From contig DTTX01000060.1 in assembly GCA_012964435.1 (NCBI GenBank), forward strand, positions 1 to 36,563: 36,563 nucleotides of DNA. Direction: 5' to 3'. Both the position numbers and the translations under genes were made by a program. The notes below the pieces were generated by a model. That model did not search any database and was not told the DNA's origin. It saw only the letters and a program-made list of their open reading frames with translations. Of the stretch, positions 1 through 9,308 are shown piece after piece. Positions within the stretch are counted from its first letter, which is position 1. Every line of letters begins with the position of its first letter. The DNA comes from Mesonia sp. Its GTDB lineage: Bacteria > Bacteroidota > Bacteroidia > Flavobacteriales > Flavobacteriaceae.

Positions 1-915
1 ATTGGTAATTATGGTACTTTTTCTGAAGAAGTAGAATCTGAAGACATTAAAATTGCCGGATTAATTTGTAAGAATTTCAGTTATAACTATTCAAGAGAGC
101 GTTCAGATCTATCTTTAGAAGAATTTTTAACAAATAACGATCTTTTAGCGATCTCAGATGTAGATACTCGTGCACTAGTTTCTTACATAAGAAAACACGG
201 TGCGATGAATGCCGTAATTTCTACACGTGTAGATGAAGTTGAAGCACTTAAGGAAGAATTGGCAGCGATCCCTTCAATGAAAGGTTTAGAGCTTGCTTCT
301 AAGGTTTCAACAAAAGAACCTTATTTTATAGGCGATGCTGAATTTAAAGTAGCAGCTTTAGATATCGGGATCAAAAAGAATATTCTAAGAAACCTAGCTA
401 AGAAAGGATGTTACATTAAAGTATTCCCATACGATACTAATTTTGAAGAAATGGAATCTTGGAATCCTGATGGCTATTTCTTATCTAATGGTCCTGGAGA
501 TCCAGAGCCGTTAACCAATGCAATAGACGTTGCTAAAAAGATCATCGAAAAAGATAAGCCATTATTTGGTATTTGCTTAGGTCATCAAATTATCGCATTA
601 GCAAATGGTATCGATACGTTCAAAATGCACCACGGGCATAGAGGTATTAATCACCCGATTAAAAATCTACTAACCGGTAAAGGTGAAATTACTTCACAAA
701 ACCATGGTTTTGCTGTAAGTAAAGAATCTTTAGAAGCTAATCCTGAAGTAGAGATTACGCATATTCACTTAAACGATCAAACGGTTGCCGGTTTACAAAT
801 GAAAAATAAGAATTGTTTTTCAGTACAATATCACCCGGAAGCTGGTCCCGGACCAAACGATGCATTGTATCTTTTCGATCAATTCATTGAGAATATGAAA
901 AAAGTAACCGTATAA
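1..915 (+). CDS. carA: Carbamoyl-phosphate synthase small (glutaminase) subunit, 5' end cut by window
   Basis: The frame is open from base 1 to the TAA at 913-915, so about 304 C-terminal residues are present and the N-terminal part lies outside the window. The subunit hydrolyses glutamine and passes ammonia to CarB for carbamoyl phosphate (arginine and pyrimidine synthesis). The class I glutamine amidotransferase domain is clear: SNGPGDPEP, the nucleophile loop GICLGHQ with the Cys codon at 574-576, and YHPEAGPGP with the catalytic His and Glu codons at 832-840. The segment before it (SDVDTRALVSYIRKHGAMNA) matches the CarA N-terminal domain. A terminator follows directly, so it is not cotranscribed with eno. 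CarB is not in the window. Identification is firm. Confidence 0.97.
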   Translation: MGNYGTFSEEVESEDIKIAGLICKNFSYNYSRERSDLSLEEFLTNNDLLAISDVDTRALVSYIRKHGAMNAVISTRVDEVEALKEELAAIPSMKGLELASKVSTKEPYFIGDAEFKVAALDIGIKKNILRNLAKKGCYIKVFPYDTNFEEMESWNPDGYFLSNGPGDPEPLTNAIDVAKKIIEKDKPLFGICLGHQIIALANGIDTFKMHHGHRGINHPIKNLLTGKGEITSQNHGFAVSKESLEANPEVEITHIHLNDQTVAGLQMKNKNCFSVQYHPEAGPGPNDALYLFDQFIENMKKVTV

Positions 916-921
916 AATTAA

Positions 922-949
922 AGGCCTTGAAATTTTCAAGGCTTTTTTT
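922..949 (+). terminator. Rho-independent terminator after carA
   Basis: A perfect 9-bp stem, GCCTTGAAA (924-932) with TTTCAAGGC (934-942), is followed by a run of seven T. It lies just after the carA stop. Confidence 0.9.
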
Positions 950-1050
950 GTTAACAAAAACGTTTTCGGATTGCTTAAAATTCTAAAATCCATAATTGTT
1001 GACAATAAATTAAAAGTAAATAAGCAGCAAAATCCTTATCTTGCAGCTAA

Positions 1051-2361
<1,311 letters not shown>

Positions 2362-2385
2362 TTTATAAGTTAAGTAAATTTGAAT

Positions 2386-2416
2386 AAGTCCTGCTTAAAA
2401 AGCGGGACTTTTTTTT
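2386..2416 (+). terminator. Rho-independent terminator after eno
   Basis: Stem AGTCCTGCTT / AAGCGGGACT with G:T wobbles, followed by a run of T. Confidence 0.85.
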
Positions 2417-2575
2417 GCTCAAATTCTGTCAAAAATTATTTATTACTAAATCCTTTTCGGTAATAAGAATTTTCTATCGAATTAATCAAAATTATAAAGG
2501 CTTCTTAACGGCTATTTAACACTAAATTTTGTAAATTAGCGACACTTTAAATTAAAAAATTCAATTACAAATAAC

Positions 2576-3862
2576 ATGTCAAAAACAGCTACGATAGAAC
2601 TTGATGGGAAAAAGTACGAATTTCCTGTTACAGAAGGTACAGAAGGCGAAAAAGCGATTCAAATTAAATCTTTAAGAGGAGACACTGGAGGACTTATTAC
2701 TTTAGATCCTGGTTTTAAAAATACAGGTTCTTGTGAAAGTGCCATTACTTTTTTAAATGGTGAAGAAGGAATCTTAAGGTATAGAGGTTATTCTATTGAA
2801 GATTTAGCTGAAAAAGCAAGCTTTTTAGAAGTAGCATACTTATTAATTTTTGGCGAGCTTCCAACGCAGGAGCAACTAGATAAATTTTACGGAGATATTA
2901 AAGAAGAATCTCACGTAGATGAAGAGATGAAGAAAATCTTAGATGGTTTTCCAAAGTCTGCTCACCCAATGGGAGTGCTTTCATCATTAACAAGTGCATT
3001 AATTGCATTTAACCCAAGCTCTGTAAACGTAGATTCTGAAGAAGATATGTACAAAGCGATCGTGAAATTATTAGCTAAATTTCCGGTATTAGTAGCTTGG
3101 ACGTTAAGAAAAAGAAACAGTAAGCCATTAGATTATGGTGATAGTTCTTTAGATTATGTAGATAACATCTTAAAAATGATGTTTAAAAAGCCAAATGAAG
3201 AGTACAAGGTTAATCCTGTAGTTTCTGCTGCTTTAAATAAATTATTAATTCTTCACGCAGATCACGAACAAAACTGTTCTACCTCTACGGTAAGAATCGT
3301 TGGTTCTTCTCACGCCGGTTTATTTGCCTCTATTTCTGCAGGTATTTCTGCACTTTGGGGTCCACTTCACGGTGGTGCTAACCAAGCAGTGATCGAAATG
3401 CTGGAAGGTATTAAAGAAGATGGTGGCGATACTAAAAAATATATGGCGAAAGCTAAAGATAAAGATGATCCGTTTAGATTAATGGGCTTCGGTCACCGTG
3501 TGTATAAAAACTTCGATCCTCGTGCAAAGATCATCAAAAAATCTGCAGACGAAGTATTAGGAGACTTAGGAGTTCAAGATCCGGTATTAGATATCGCTAA
3601 AGGATTAGAAAAAGAAGCTTTAGAAGATGATTATTTCGTAAAAAGAAAGCTTTACCCGAACGTAGACTTCTATTCTGGTATTATTTACAGAGCATTAGGG
3701 ATTCCAACAGAGATGTTTACCGTAATGTTCGCATTAGGTAGATTACCGGGTTGGATTGCACAGTGGAGAGAAATGAGATTGAAAAAAGAACCAATTGGTC
3801 GTCCACGTCAGGTCTATACTGGTGAAAATCTTAGAGATTTTAAAGATATCGAAAATAGATAA
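2576..3862 (+). CDS. gltA: Citrate synthase
   Basis: Condenses oxaloacetate and acetyl-CoA to citrate at the entry of the TCA cycle. At 428 residues it has the length of the type II (Escherichia coli-like) hexameric enzyme. The catalytic triad can be placed: His265 in GPLHGGANQ, His307 in GFGHRVYKNFDPRA and Asp364 in YPNVDFYSG, close to the E. coli numbering (264/305/362). The N-terminal small domain present in type II enzymes (ATIELDGKKYEFPV) is retained. It lies downstream of eno but behind a terminator and a 214-bp spacer, so it probably has its own promoter. Its partner in the cycle, mdh, is at the other end of the window. Confidence 0.98.
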   Translation: MSKTATIELDGKKYEFPVTEGTEGEKAIQIKSLRGDTGGLITLDPGFKNTGSCESAITFLNGEEGILRYRGYSIEDLAEKASFLEVAYLLIFGELPTQEQLDKFYGDIKEESHVDEEMKKILDGFPKSAHPMGVLSSLTSALIAFNPSSVNVDSEEDMYKAIVKLLAKFPVLVAWTLRKRNSKPLDYGDSSLDYVDNILKMMFKKPNEEYKVNPVVSAALNKLLILHADHEQNCSTSTVRIVGSSHAGLFASISAGISALWGPLHGGANQAVIEMLEGIKEDGGDTKKYMAKAKDKDDPFRLMGFGHRVYKNFDPRAKIIKKSADEVLGDLGVQDPVLDIAKGLEKEALEDDYFVKRKLYPNVDFYSGIIYRALGIPTEMFTVMFALGRLPGWIAQWREMRLKKEPIGRPRQVYTGENLRDFKDIENR

Positions 3863-3883
3863 TCATTTCATTATCAAATTTGT

Positions 3884-3914
3884 AAAAGCTTCATAGAAAT
3901 ATGGAGCTTTTTTT
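3884..3914 (+). terminator. Rho-independent terminator after gltA
   Basis: Stem AAAGCTTCAT / ATGGAGCTTT (one wobble) followed by T-rich sequence. The T tract runs into the promoter box of the next gene. Confidence 0.8.
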
Positions 3915-3921
3915 ATATTTG
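3914..3921 (+). promoter_or_regulatory. Bacteroidota-type -7 box for the DDAH-like gene
   Basis: TATATTTG matches the TAnnTTTG consensus and ends 13 bases before the ATG at 3935. No well-spaced -33 TTG is obvious. Confidence 0.55.
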
Positions 3922-3934
3922 TCAAAAATTAGAA

Positions 3935-4849
3935 ATGCTTTCACTACATATCACCAACGAGACCAATCGGCTTAAGGCCGTAGTTTTAGGTCTTGCCAGA
4001 AACATAGGCGATCAACCTAGTATCGAAGATACTTACGATCCCAAATCTTTAGAACATTTAAAAGCCGGGACCTATCCAGAAGAGCAAGATATGGTCAAAG
4101 AAATTAAAGCGGTTGAAGAAGTTTTAAAGAAACATCAAGTTGAAGTTTATCGCCCAAAAGTTATCGAAAACTACAATCAGATCTTTTCAAGAGATATTGG
4201 TTTTGTAATCGAAGATAAATTTATTATCGCAAATATTTTACCCGATCGTGAGCGTGAGATTGAAGCCATTAAGCATATTATCGATTTGGTGCCTAAAGAA
4301 AATGTAATTCGTTTTCCTGAAGAAGCGCACGTCGAAGGTGGCGATGTAATGCCGCACGGCGATTACATTTTTGTAGGTACGTATCGAGGGGAAGATTATC
4401 CAGATTTTATCACGGCAAGAACCAACACGCAAGCAGTAAAAGCCCTTGCTGAGTTATTTCCTAATAAAACCGTGAAGTCGTTTAACCTTAGAAAATCGAA
4501 TACCGATGCTAAAAATAATGCGTTGCATTTAGATTGTTGTTTTCAGCCGGTTGGGAAAGATAAAGCGATCATTCATAAAAACGGATTTTTAGAGGAAGAA
4601 GAATACGAGTGGTTGGTAAATTACTTCGGAAAAGAAAACGTATTTGAAATTACGAAAGAAGAAATGTACAATATGAACAGTAACATTTTCTCCATTTCTC
4701 CGGAAGTAGTGATTTCTGAAAAGAATTTTACACGATTAAACGCTTGGCTTCGTGAAAACGGAATCACGGTAGAAGAAGTTCCTTACGCAGAAATTGCCAA
4801 GCAAGAAGGTTTATTGCGTTGCTCTACTTTGCCGTTAATTCGGGAGTAA
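3935..4849 (+). CDS. Dimethylarginine dimethylaminohydrolase / arginine deiminase-like amidinohydrolase
   Basis: A 304-residue member of the guanidino-modifying (amidinotransferase) superfamily, which hydrolyses the guanidinium group of arginine-like substrates through a covalent Cys intermediate. Visible catalytic elements are EGGD (residues 134-137), His198 in NALHLDCCF, and Cys296 in RCSTLPLIRE at the extreme C-terminus. The N-terminal ITNETNRLKAVVLG and the FSRDIGFVI segment also fit this family. The exact substrate (arginine, methylated arginine, or another) cannot be read from sequence. It precedes a second, distinct superfamily member by 168 bp, which suggests a local role in arginine/citrulline breakdown. 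No signal peptide is seen, so it is expected to be cytoplasmic. Confidence 0.85.
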   Translation: MLSLHITNETNRLKAVVLGLARNIGDQPSIEDTYDPKSLEHLKAGTYPEEQDMVKEIKAVEEVLKKHQVEVYRPKVIENYNQIFSRDIGFVIEDKFIIANILPDREREIEAIKHIIDLVPKENVIRFPEEAHVEGGDVMPHGDYIFVGTYRGEDYPDFITARTNTQAVKALAELFPNKTVKSFNLRKSNTDAKNNALHLDCCFQPVGKDKAIIHKNGFLEEEEYEWLVNYFGKENVFEITKEEMYNMNSNIFSISPEVVISEKNFTRLNAWLRENGITVEEVPYAEIAKQEGLLRCSTLPLIRE

Positions 4850-4961
4850 GCGCGTCAAGGATTGAGCGGCGTGTTTGAGCTCTTTTTTGTCACCTTGAGC
4901 TTCGGCGAAAGTTTTAGTGACAAAAAAAGCGAGTAGCGAAAGCCTGCCCGGACGCCCAAAT
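4850..4961 (-). repeat. Structured intergenic repeat, copy 1 (reverse orientation)
   Basis: Read on the minus strand this ~110-bp element begins GGGCGTCCGGGCAGGCT and ends CAATCCTTGACGCGC. Its core is an inverted repeat: on the plus strand TTTTTTGTCAC (about 4883-4893) faces GTGACAAAAAA (about 4917-4927). The order of conserved blocks matches the element at 27664-27776 on the other strand, and the central stem is kept although its sequence differs. It fills the gap between the two amidinohydrolase genes. Confidence 0.7.
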
Positions 4962-4971
4962 AAAAAAAACA

Positions 4972-4995
4972 TCAGTTCGAACAGAGTCGAGAATG
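4972..4995 (+). repeat. Short dispersed repeat, TCAGTTCGA...GTCGAGAAT type
   Basis: This 24-bp sequence matches the core of the element near 27712-27735 at 19 of 24 positions (shared AGTCGAGAA block). It sits between repeat copy 1 and the ctlX-like gene. Confidence 0.55.
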
Positions 4996-5017
4996 AATTA
5001 TTGCAAAAAGAAAAAGA

Positions 5018-5956
5018 ATGAAACAGATTACAGATAGTATTTTAATGATTAGACCTGTAGCCTTCAGAATGAATGAAGAGACGGCAGTGAATAATTATTT
5101 TCAGAAAAATATTGAAGGAAATGTAGACGAGATCACGCAAAAAGCACAACAAGAGTTTGACGATTTTGCTGCTAAACTTCGCAAGGTTGGTGTAAATGTA
5201 GTTGTGGTTGATGATGTTGCTGAAAACAATACGCCAGATTCTATTTTCCCTAACAACTGGGTTTCTTTTCACGAGACAGGAGATATCGCTTTGTACCCGA
5301 TGTTTGCTGAAAACCGAAGAAGAGAACGTCGTGAAGATATTTTACAGCGTTTAGAAGAAGAAGGTTTTGAGATCAAGAATGTGATCGATTATACCGCTGC
5401 AGAAGAGGAAGAGATTTTCTTAGAAGGAACGGGAAGTTTACTATTAGACCGTGCGAACGAAAAAGCATATTGCGCCCTTTCTGAACGTGCCGATGAAGAT
5501 TTGCTGATCGAGTTTTGCGAAGATTTTGAGTATATGCCGATAATTTTTGAAGCTAATCAAACCGTGAATGGTGAGCGCAAAGCAATTTACCATACCAACG
5601 TGATGATGTGTTTAGCTGAAGAGTTTGCAGTGATTTGTCTAGATACGATTGACGATAAAAAGCAACGCAAAGCGGTGATCAATAGTTTAAAAGAAGATGG
5701 TAAAGAAATCATCACGATCACAGAAGAGCAAATGCACGAATTTGCGGGTAATATGTTGCAAGTACAAGGTGCTTTTAATAAAAAGTATTTGGTAATGAGT
5801 GAACGTGCACACCAGAGTTTAACGGCAGGCCAAGTAGCTAAAATAGAGAAACACTGTGAGATTTTAAGCAGTAGTCTGCAAACAATCGAAACCCTTGGTG
5901 GTGGAAGCGCACGTTGTATGCTTGCTGAAGTATTCTTGCCGAAAGCTGAAAAATAA
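5018..5956 (+). CDS. ctlX: Citrulline utilisation hydrolase CtlX-like amidinotransferase-fold protein
   Basis: A 312-residue protein of the amidinotransferase superfamily, CtlX type, a family linked to citrulline use. Family hallmarks are the start ILMIRPVAFRMNEETAVNN, SIFPNNWVSFH, Glu136 in LEGTGSLLLDR, His192 in YHTNVMM, and Cys300 in GGGSARCMLAEVF. It differs clearly from the 304-residue gene upstream (no EGGD, different C-terminus), so the two are not a recent duplication. The ATG at 5018 starts the conserved N-terminus. It is flanked by repeat-bearing spacers on both sides. Family assignment is good; the substrate is inferred from family membership only. Confidence 0.82.
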   Translation: MKQITDSILMIRPVAFRMNEETAVNNYFQKNIEGNVDEITQKAQQEFDDFAAKLRKVGVNVVVVDDVAENNTPDSIFPNNWVSFHETGDIALYPMFAENRRRERREDILQRLEEEGFEIKNVIDYTAAEEEEIFLEGTGSLLLDRANEKAYCALSERADEDLLIEFCEDFEYMPIIFEANQTVNGERKAIYHTNVMMCLAEEFAVICLDTIDDKKQRKAVINSLKEDGKEIITITEEQMHEFAGNMLQVQGAFNKKYLVMSERAHQSLTAGQVAKIEKHCEILSSSLQTIETLGGGSARCMLAEVFLPKAEK

Positions 5957-5963
5957 AAAAGTT

Positions 5964-5983
5964 CCTTCCCTTTCAAGGGAAGG
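5964..5983. repeat. Small inverted repeat downstream of ctlX
   Basis: Perfect hairpin CCTTCCCTT / AAGGGAAGG with a 2-nt loop. It is not followed by a T tract, so it is unlike a standard terminator and resembles short intergenic repeats. Confidence 0.6.
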
Positions 5984-6029
5984 TGGCTTCTATAGCTTTA
6001 GCGAAAGAAGTCGGAAGAGTAAAATTACG

Positions 6030-6054
6030 TGATGCTGAACTTGATTCAGCATCA
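6030..6054. repeat. Small inverted repeat TGATGCTGAA / TTCAGCATCA
   Basis: A perfect 10-bp stem with a 5-nt loop and no T tract. It is a second separate hairpin in the same 155-bp spacer. Confidence 0.65.
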
Positions 6055-6068
6055 CATCCCGATAAACA

Positions 6069-6106
6069 AAACCTCATGGATTTTTAAAAACCTGTGAGGT
6101 TTTTTT
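6069..6106. terminator. Terminator between convergent ctlX and BCCT genes
   Basis: AAACCTCA (6069-6076) pairs with TGAGGTTT (6095-6102), followed by a T run on the plus strand. It terminates ctlX and may also serve the reverse-strand transporter ending at 6112. Confidence 0.75.
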
Positions 6107-6111
6107 ATTGG

Positions 6112-7602
6112 TTAAGACTTCAAACTTCGAAAATCCTTCACTAACCGAATTCCGATTAAAACACTCACCAAAGCAAAAGGAAGTGAAGTCACAATCAATA
6201 GTTTTTGCATTGCGGTAAGAACATTAATTTCTGGAGTAAAACTACCTAAGAGCAAAATAGCTTCAGTGAAAATAAACATAAGTATAGCCCAAATTAACCG
6301 ATGCGTTTTCTTCGGGTTTTGCTTTCCTTTATCGGTAAACATACTCAGTACATAAATCGCAGAATCTACTGAAGTAATTAAAAAACCTACCAATAGAATA
6401 ATCGTTAAAATTGAAGTTGCGGTAGATAGTGGATAAGCTTTTAGAAAAACAAATACGGAAGTGAATACATTGTCAAATTCACCTTGATAACTGCTCATTT
6501 GTTCGATAAGTTGAAACGAAGAAGTCCCAAAAACACTAAACCAAAAGAAGCTACCAAATGACGGAATAAATATAGCACCCAGAATCATTTGCCGAATGCT
6601 TCTTCCTTTAGAAATTCTGGCAATAAAGATTCCGGTGAATGGCGCCCAAGCTAACCAAAATGCCCAATAATAAAGCGTCCAATCGGTAAGAAATTGTTTG
6701 CCGGGGTCGTAATTCCCTAAAGCTAAACTTAACGGAAGAAAATTGATGATGTATCGATAAGTTGCAATTCCGAAGTTTTTAAGGATTTGTAACATATCAT
6801 TTTGCAGAAAAATGAAGAGTAACAGTAAAAAGGTAAGTGCAATATTCCAATTTGAAATTTTCTGAATTCCTTTATGAATGCCGCGATAAGCAGAAATAAA
6901 CCCGAAGAGAAAAATGATAAACGTAAACAGATAAGCAAAAGCATAATCATTTTCGGTTTCGAGTAAATAGGTGAGTCCGCCTTCGATTTGTTCGGTTCCT
7001 AAACCAATAGCGGCGACAATCCCGATCACGGTCGTTAAGATCGTTAAAAGATCAACGCCTTTTATAAGTTTACTTCCTTCAAATTGCGGAAAGGTATTGC
7101 TAAGTAACATCGATTTTTTCCGTACAAATAAATAATAACCAATTACTAGTGCGAAGAACACATAAAAAGCCCAAGCGGTAAATCCCCATTGATAAAAAGT
7201 ATATTCCAGCGCAACTACTTCCGCAGAATCATTCGTCGAGATTGGCGTGTTTTGTTGCATAAACACCGGTTCTTGGACGGCTCGTAATAAAATACCGGCA
7301 CCCATTCCTGCGCTATACAACATTGCGATCCAAGACAATGTGTTGTATTCGGGTTTGCTTCCGCCTAATTTTATCTTTCCGAAGGGAGTAAAAGCTAAAA
7401 TCAAGAGAAATAAAACACAGCCTAAGCCTAACCACAAATAAAAACTTCCGAAGAGATCTCTAATGGTGATCGAGTAAGCTTCAATCGTGTTGTAAAAACT
7501 TTCCGGCGAAATAAAAATAAAGCTTGAAAAAGCTAAAATAAACAGAATCGATAAGGCTAAAAGAAGATTATTTTTAAGATAATCGAGTAAGGATTTAATC
7601 AC
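6112..7602 (-). CDS. BCCT-family (betaine/choline/carnitine) transporter
   Basis: A 496-residue, highly hydrophobic protein with about 12 predicted membrane helices. The BCCT signature around helix 8 is plain (YYWAFWLAWAPFTGIFIARI), followed by SKGRSIRQM. The glycine-rich stretch of the sodium/substrate region is AGMGAGILLRAVQEP, where many family members have a Trp before the VAEP motif; here it reads LRAVQEP, so substrate preference is uncertain. Such carriers take up compatible solutes such as glycine betaine. The start is GTG at 7600-7602, overlapping the TGA of the upstream SDR gene as GTGA, so the two are probably translationally coupled. No long C-terminal osmosensory tail is present. 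Confidence 0.9.
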   Translation of the reverse strand: MIKSLLDYLKNNLLLALSILFILAFSSFIFISPESFYNTIEAYSITIRDLFGSFYLWLGLGCVLFLLILAFTPFGKIKLGGSKPEYNTLSWIAMLYSAGMGAGILLRAVQEPVFMQQNTPISTNDSAEVVALEYTFYQWGFTAWAFYVFFALVIGYYLFVRKKSMLLSNTFPQFEGSKLIKGVDLLTILTTVIGIVAAIGLGTEQIEGGLTYLLETENDYAFAYLFTFIIFLFGFISAYRGIHKGIQKISNWNIALTFLLLLFIFLQNDMLQILKNFGIATYRYIINFLPLSLALGNYDPGKQFLTDWTLYYWAFWLAWAPFTGIFIARISKGRSIRQMILGAIFIPSFGSFFWFSVFGTSSFQLIEQMSSYQGEFDNVFTSVFVFLKAYPLSTATSILTIILLVGFLITSVDSAIYVLSMFTDKGKQNPKKTHRLIWAILMFIFTEAILLLGSFTPEINVLTAMQKLLIVTSLPFALVSVLIGIRLVKDFRSLKS

Positions 7603-9029
7603 TTGGCAGAGGCAATTTCATTCAACATACCTTTAAAGATAAAAAAATGAAACGGAAGCATACTATACCAATATGCTCTTCCTGCAATTCCTCTAGGTCT
7701 AAAGGTTGCGGTTTGATGTACAATACCCTCATCATCAATACAAAACTCTAACCATGCTTCTCCGGGAACACGCATCTCAGCAAAAAGTAAGAGTCGCTTT
7801 TTTTCTTTATCGGCTAATAAAACACGCCAAAAATCGAGCGAATCGCCGGTGTAAATTTTATTGCTATGGGTTCTTCCTCTTCTTAAACCAACCCCTCCAA
7901 AAAGTTTGTCGAGAAAACCTCTAAATTTCCAAAGTTTATTAGCATAGTACCAGCCGTTTTTACCACCGATACTCCAAATTTTTTCTAACGAAGCTTCCGG
8001 ATCTTCTGCTTTTTGTTGCTGAATATCTTTTAAACAGCCGTGTTTAGGAACTTGAATGTATTTGTTGAGGTCTTTTTGTTTGTACCTTCCGCTAGATTTT
8101 GAATCTTTCCAGCTGGAAACTACTTGATTTTGTTCAATTTTATCGAAGGCCATTTTAATCGCCTCATCGTAAGAAATAGGATCAATATTCAGCATTTCTT
8201 GTAATCTAGTATCTTTAGAAATTACTTCAACCGTCATACTATCCACTAAATTTACGGCGAGTTTATAAGAAGTAGAGGTGACAAAATACAGCCAGTAAGA
8301 AGATAATCTAGGCGTCATAAAAGGAACACCAATAATGTGAAGTTTTAAACCTCTAATTTTAGAGTATTGAAGCATCATTTTTTTATAGGTCAGCACTTCG
8401 GGGCCGCCAATATCAAAAGCTTCATCATAGCATTTTTCGTTACCTAAAACACCGGTTAAATATTGCAATACATTTCTAATAGCAATGGGTTGAGTTTTGG
8501 TATTTACCCACCGTGGCGTGATCATAAACGGAAGTTTTTCACACAGATCTCTAATAATTTCAAAAGAAGAACTCCCGGAACCTACAACGATCCCAGCTTG
8601 TAAACAGGTAAGATGAAAATTACCTTCTTGTAGGATTTTCCCAACTTTCTCGCGCGAACTTAAATGCTTCGAGCTTTCTTTTTCGTTAACCATTCCGGTA
8701 AGAAAGATCACTTGTATGGCGTTGACAGGCTCTAAATATTTATTGAAGTTTTCTGCGGCCTGGGCTTCTTTTTCATCAAAATCTTTGGTGGAAGTCGTCA
8801 TCGAATGTATTAAATAATACGCCGCATCAATATCTGTAGGAAGTTTATTGGGTTGCACTTCTTCCAAGAAATCGATCTCTACAATTTGAATCTCTTTTTT
8901 CACCTCAGGATCTACCGAGAGGCGATCGGCACTTCTTACGGCGCAAACCACTTGATGGCCTTGTTCTAAGAGTAAAGGCAGTAAACGCATCCCGATATAT
9001 CCGTTAGCACCGGTAAGAAGAATTTTCAT
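7599..9029 (-). CDS. NAD(P)-binding SDR-family protein with C-terminal DUF2867 domain
   Basis: A 476-residue two-domain protein. The N-terminal half is an NAD(P)-binding Rossmann fold of the NmrA/atypical SDR type: LLTGANGYIGMRLLPLL at residues 4-20, YYLIHSM, and GGPEVLTYKKM. The C-terminal ~130 residues (from GRTHSNKIYTGDSLDFWRV to the end) are the DUF2867 domain, which usually follows this Rossmann domain. The reaction is unknown. It is first in a two-gene reverse unit with the BCCT transporter (4-bp overlap) and diverges from the small membrane protein at 9099. Domain calls are good; function is not predictable. Confidence 0.85.
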   Translation of the reverse strand: MKILLTGANGYIGMRLLPLLLEQGHQVVCAVRSADRLSVDPEVKKEIQIVEIDFLEEVQPNKLPTDIDAAYYLIHSMTTSTKDFDEKEAQAAENFNKYLEPVNAIQVIFLTGMVNEKESSKHLSSREKVGKILQEGNFHLTCLQAGIVVGSGSSSFEIIRDLCEKLPFMITPRWVNTKTQPIAIRNVLQYLTGVLGNEKCYDEAFDIGGPEVLTYKKMMLQYSKIRGLKLHIIGVPFMTPRLSSYWLYFVTSTSYKLAVNLVDSMTVEVISKDTRLQEMLNIDPISYDEAIKMAFDKIEQNQVVSSWKDSKSSGRYKQKDLNKYIQVPKHGCLKDIQQQKAEDPEASLEKIWSIGGKNGWYYANKLWKFRGFLDKLFGGVGLRRGRTHSNKIYTGDSLDFWRVLLADKEKKRLLLFAEMRVPGEAWLEFCIDDEGIVHQTATFRPRGIAGRAYWYSMLPFHFFIFKGMLNEIASAK

Positions 9030-9098
9030 GAGTCAATTTTTCAAGAAAATTACAATTAAATACTTAACTTTCGGTGCTTTTTAAGACGGGTTTATAAA

Positions 9099-9302
9099 AT
9101 GAAAAATACATTAAAGATTGTTTTACTATTAGTTGGCGCTGTTTTAATTGGCTACGGAATTTACACTTTAATCTTTCCGCATATTTCTTTAGAAAACGGA
9201 ACCGAAAAAGTAATTGCTGAAAGCGATAGCACTCAATCTTTTGCGATGATCTGTTTAGGGATTCTATCTTTAGTCTGCGGAATCGCTTTTAGAAAACGAT
9301 AA
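9099..9302 (+). CDS. Small two-helix membrane protein, unknown function
   Basis: A 67-residue protein with two hydrophobic helices: residues 5-27 (IVLLLVGAVLIGYGIYTLIF) and about 47-63 (FAMICLGILSLVCGIAF), ending in a basic RKR. The loop between them is polar and acidic, probably facing the periplasm. Not recognised as a named family. TAACTTTC at 9065-9072 is a one-mismatch -7 box at a plausible distance. Six bases separate it from the next gene, suggesting an operon. Confidence 0.6.
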   Translation: MKNTLKIVLLLVGAVLIGYGIYTLIFPHISLENGTEKVIAESDSTQSFAMICLGILSLVCGIAFRKR

Positions 9303-9308
9303 ATTTAT

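Noticed and set aside
999-1043. TTGACA plus TATCTTG as a possible eno promoter
   Set aside because: The boxes are 32-35 bases apart, too far for a single promoter, and the second lacks a base of the TAnnTTTG consensus.
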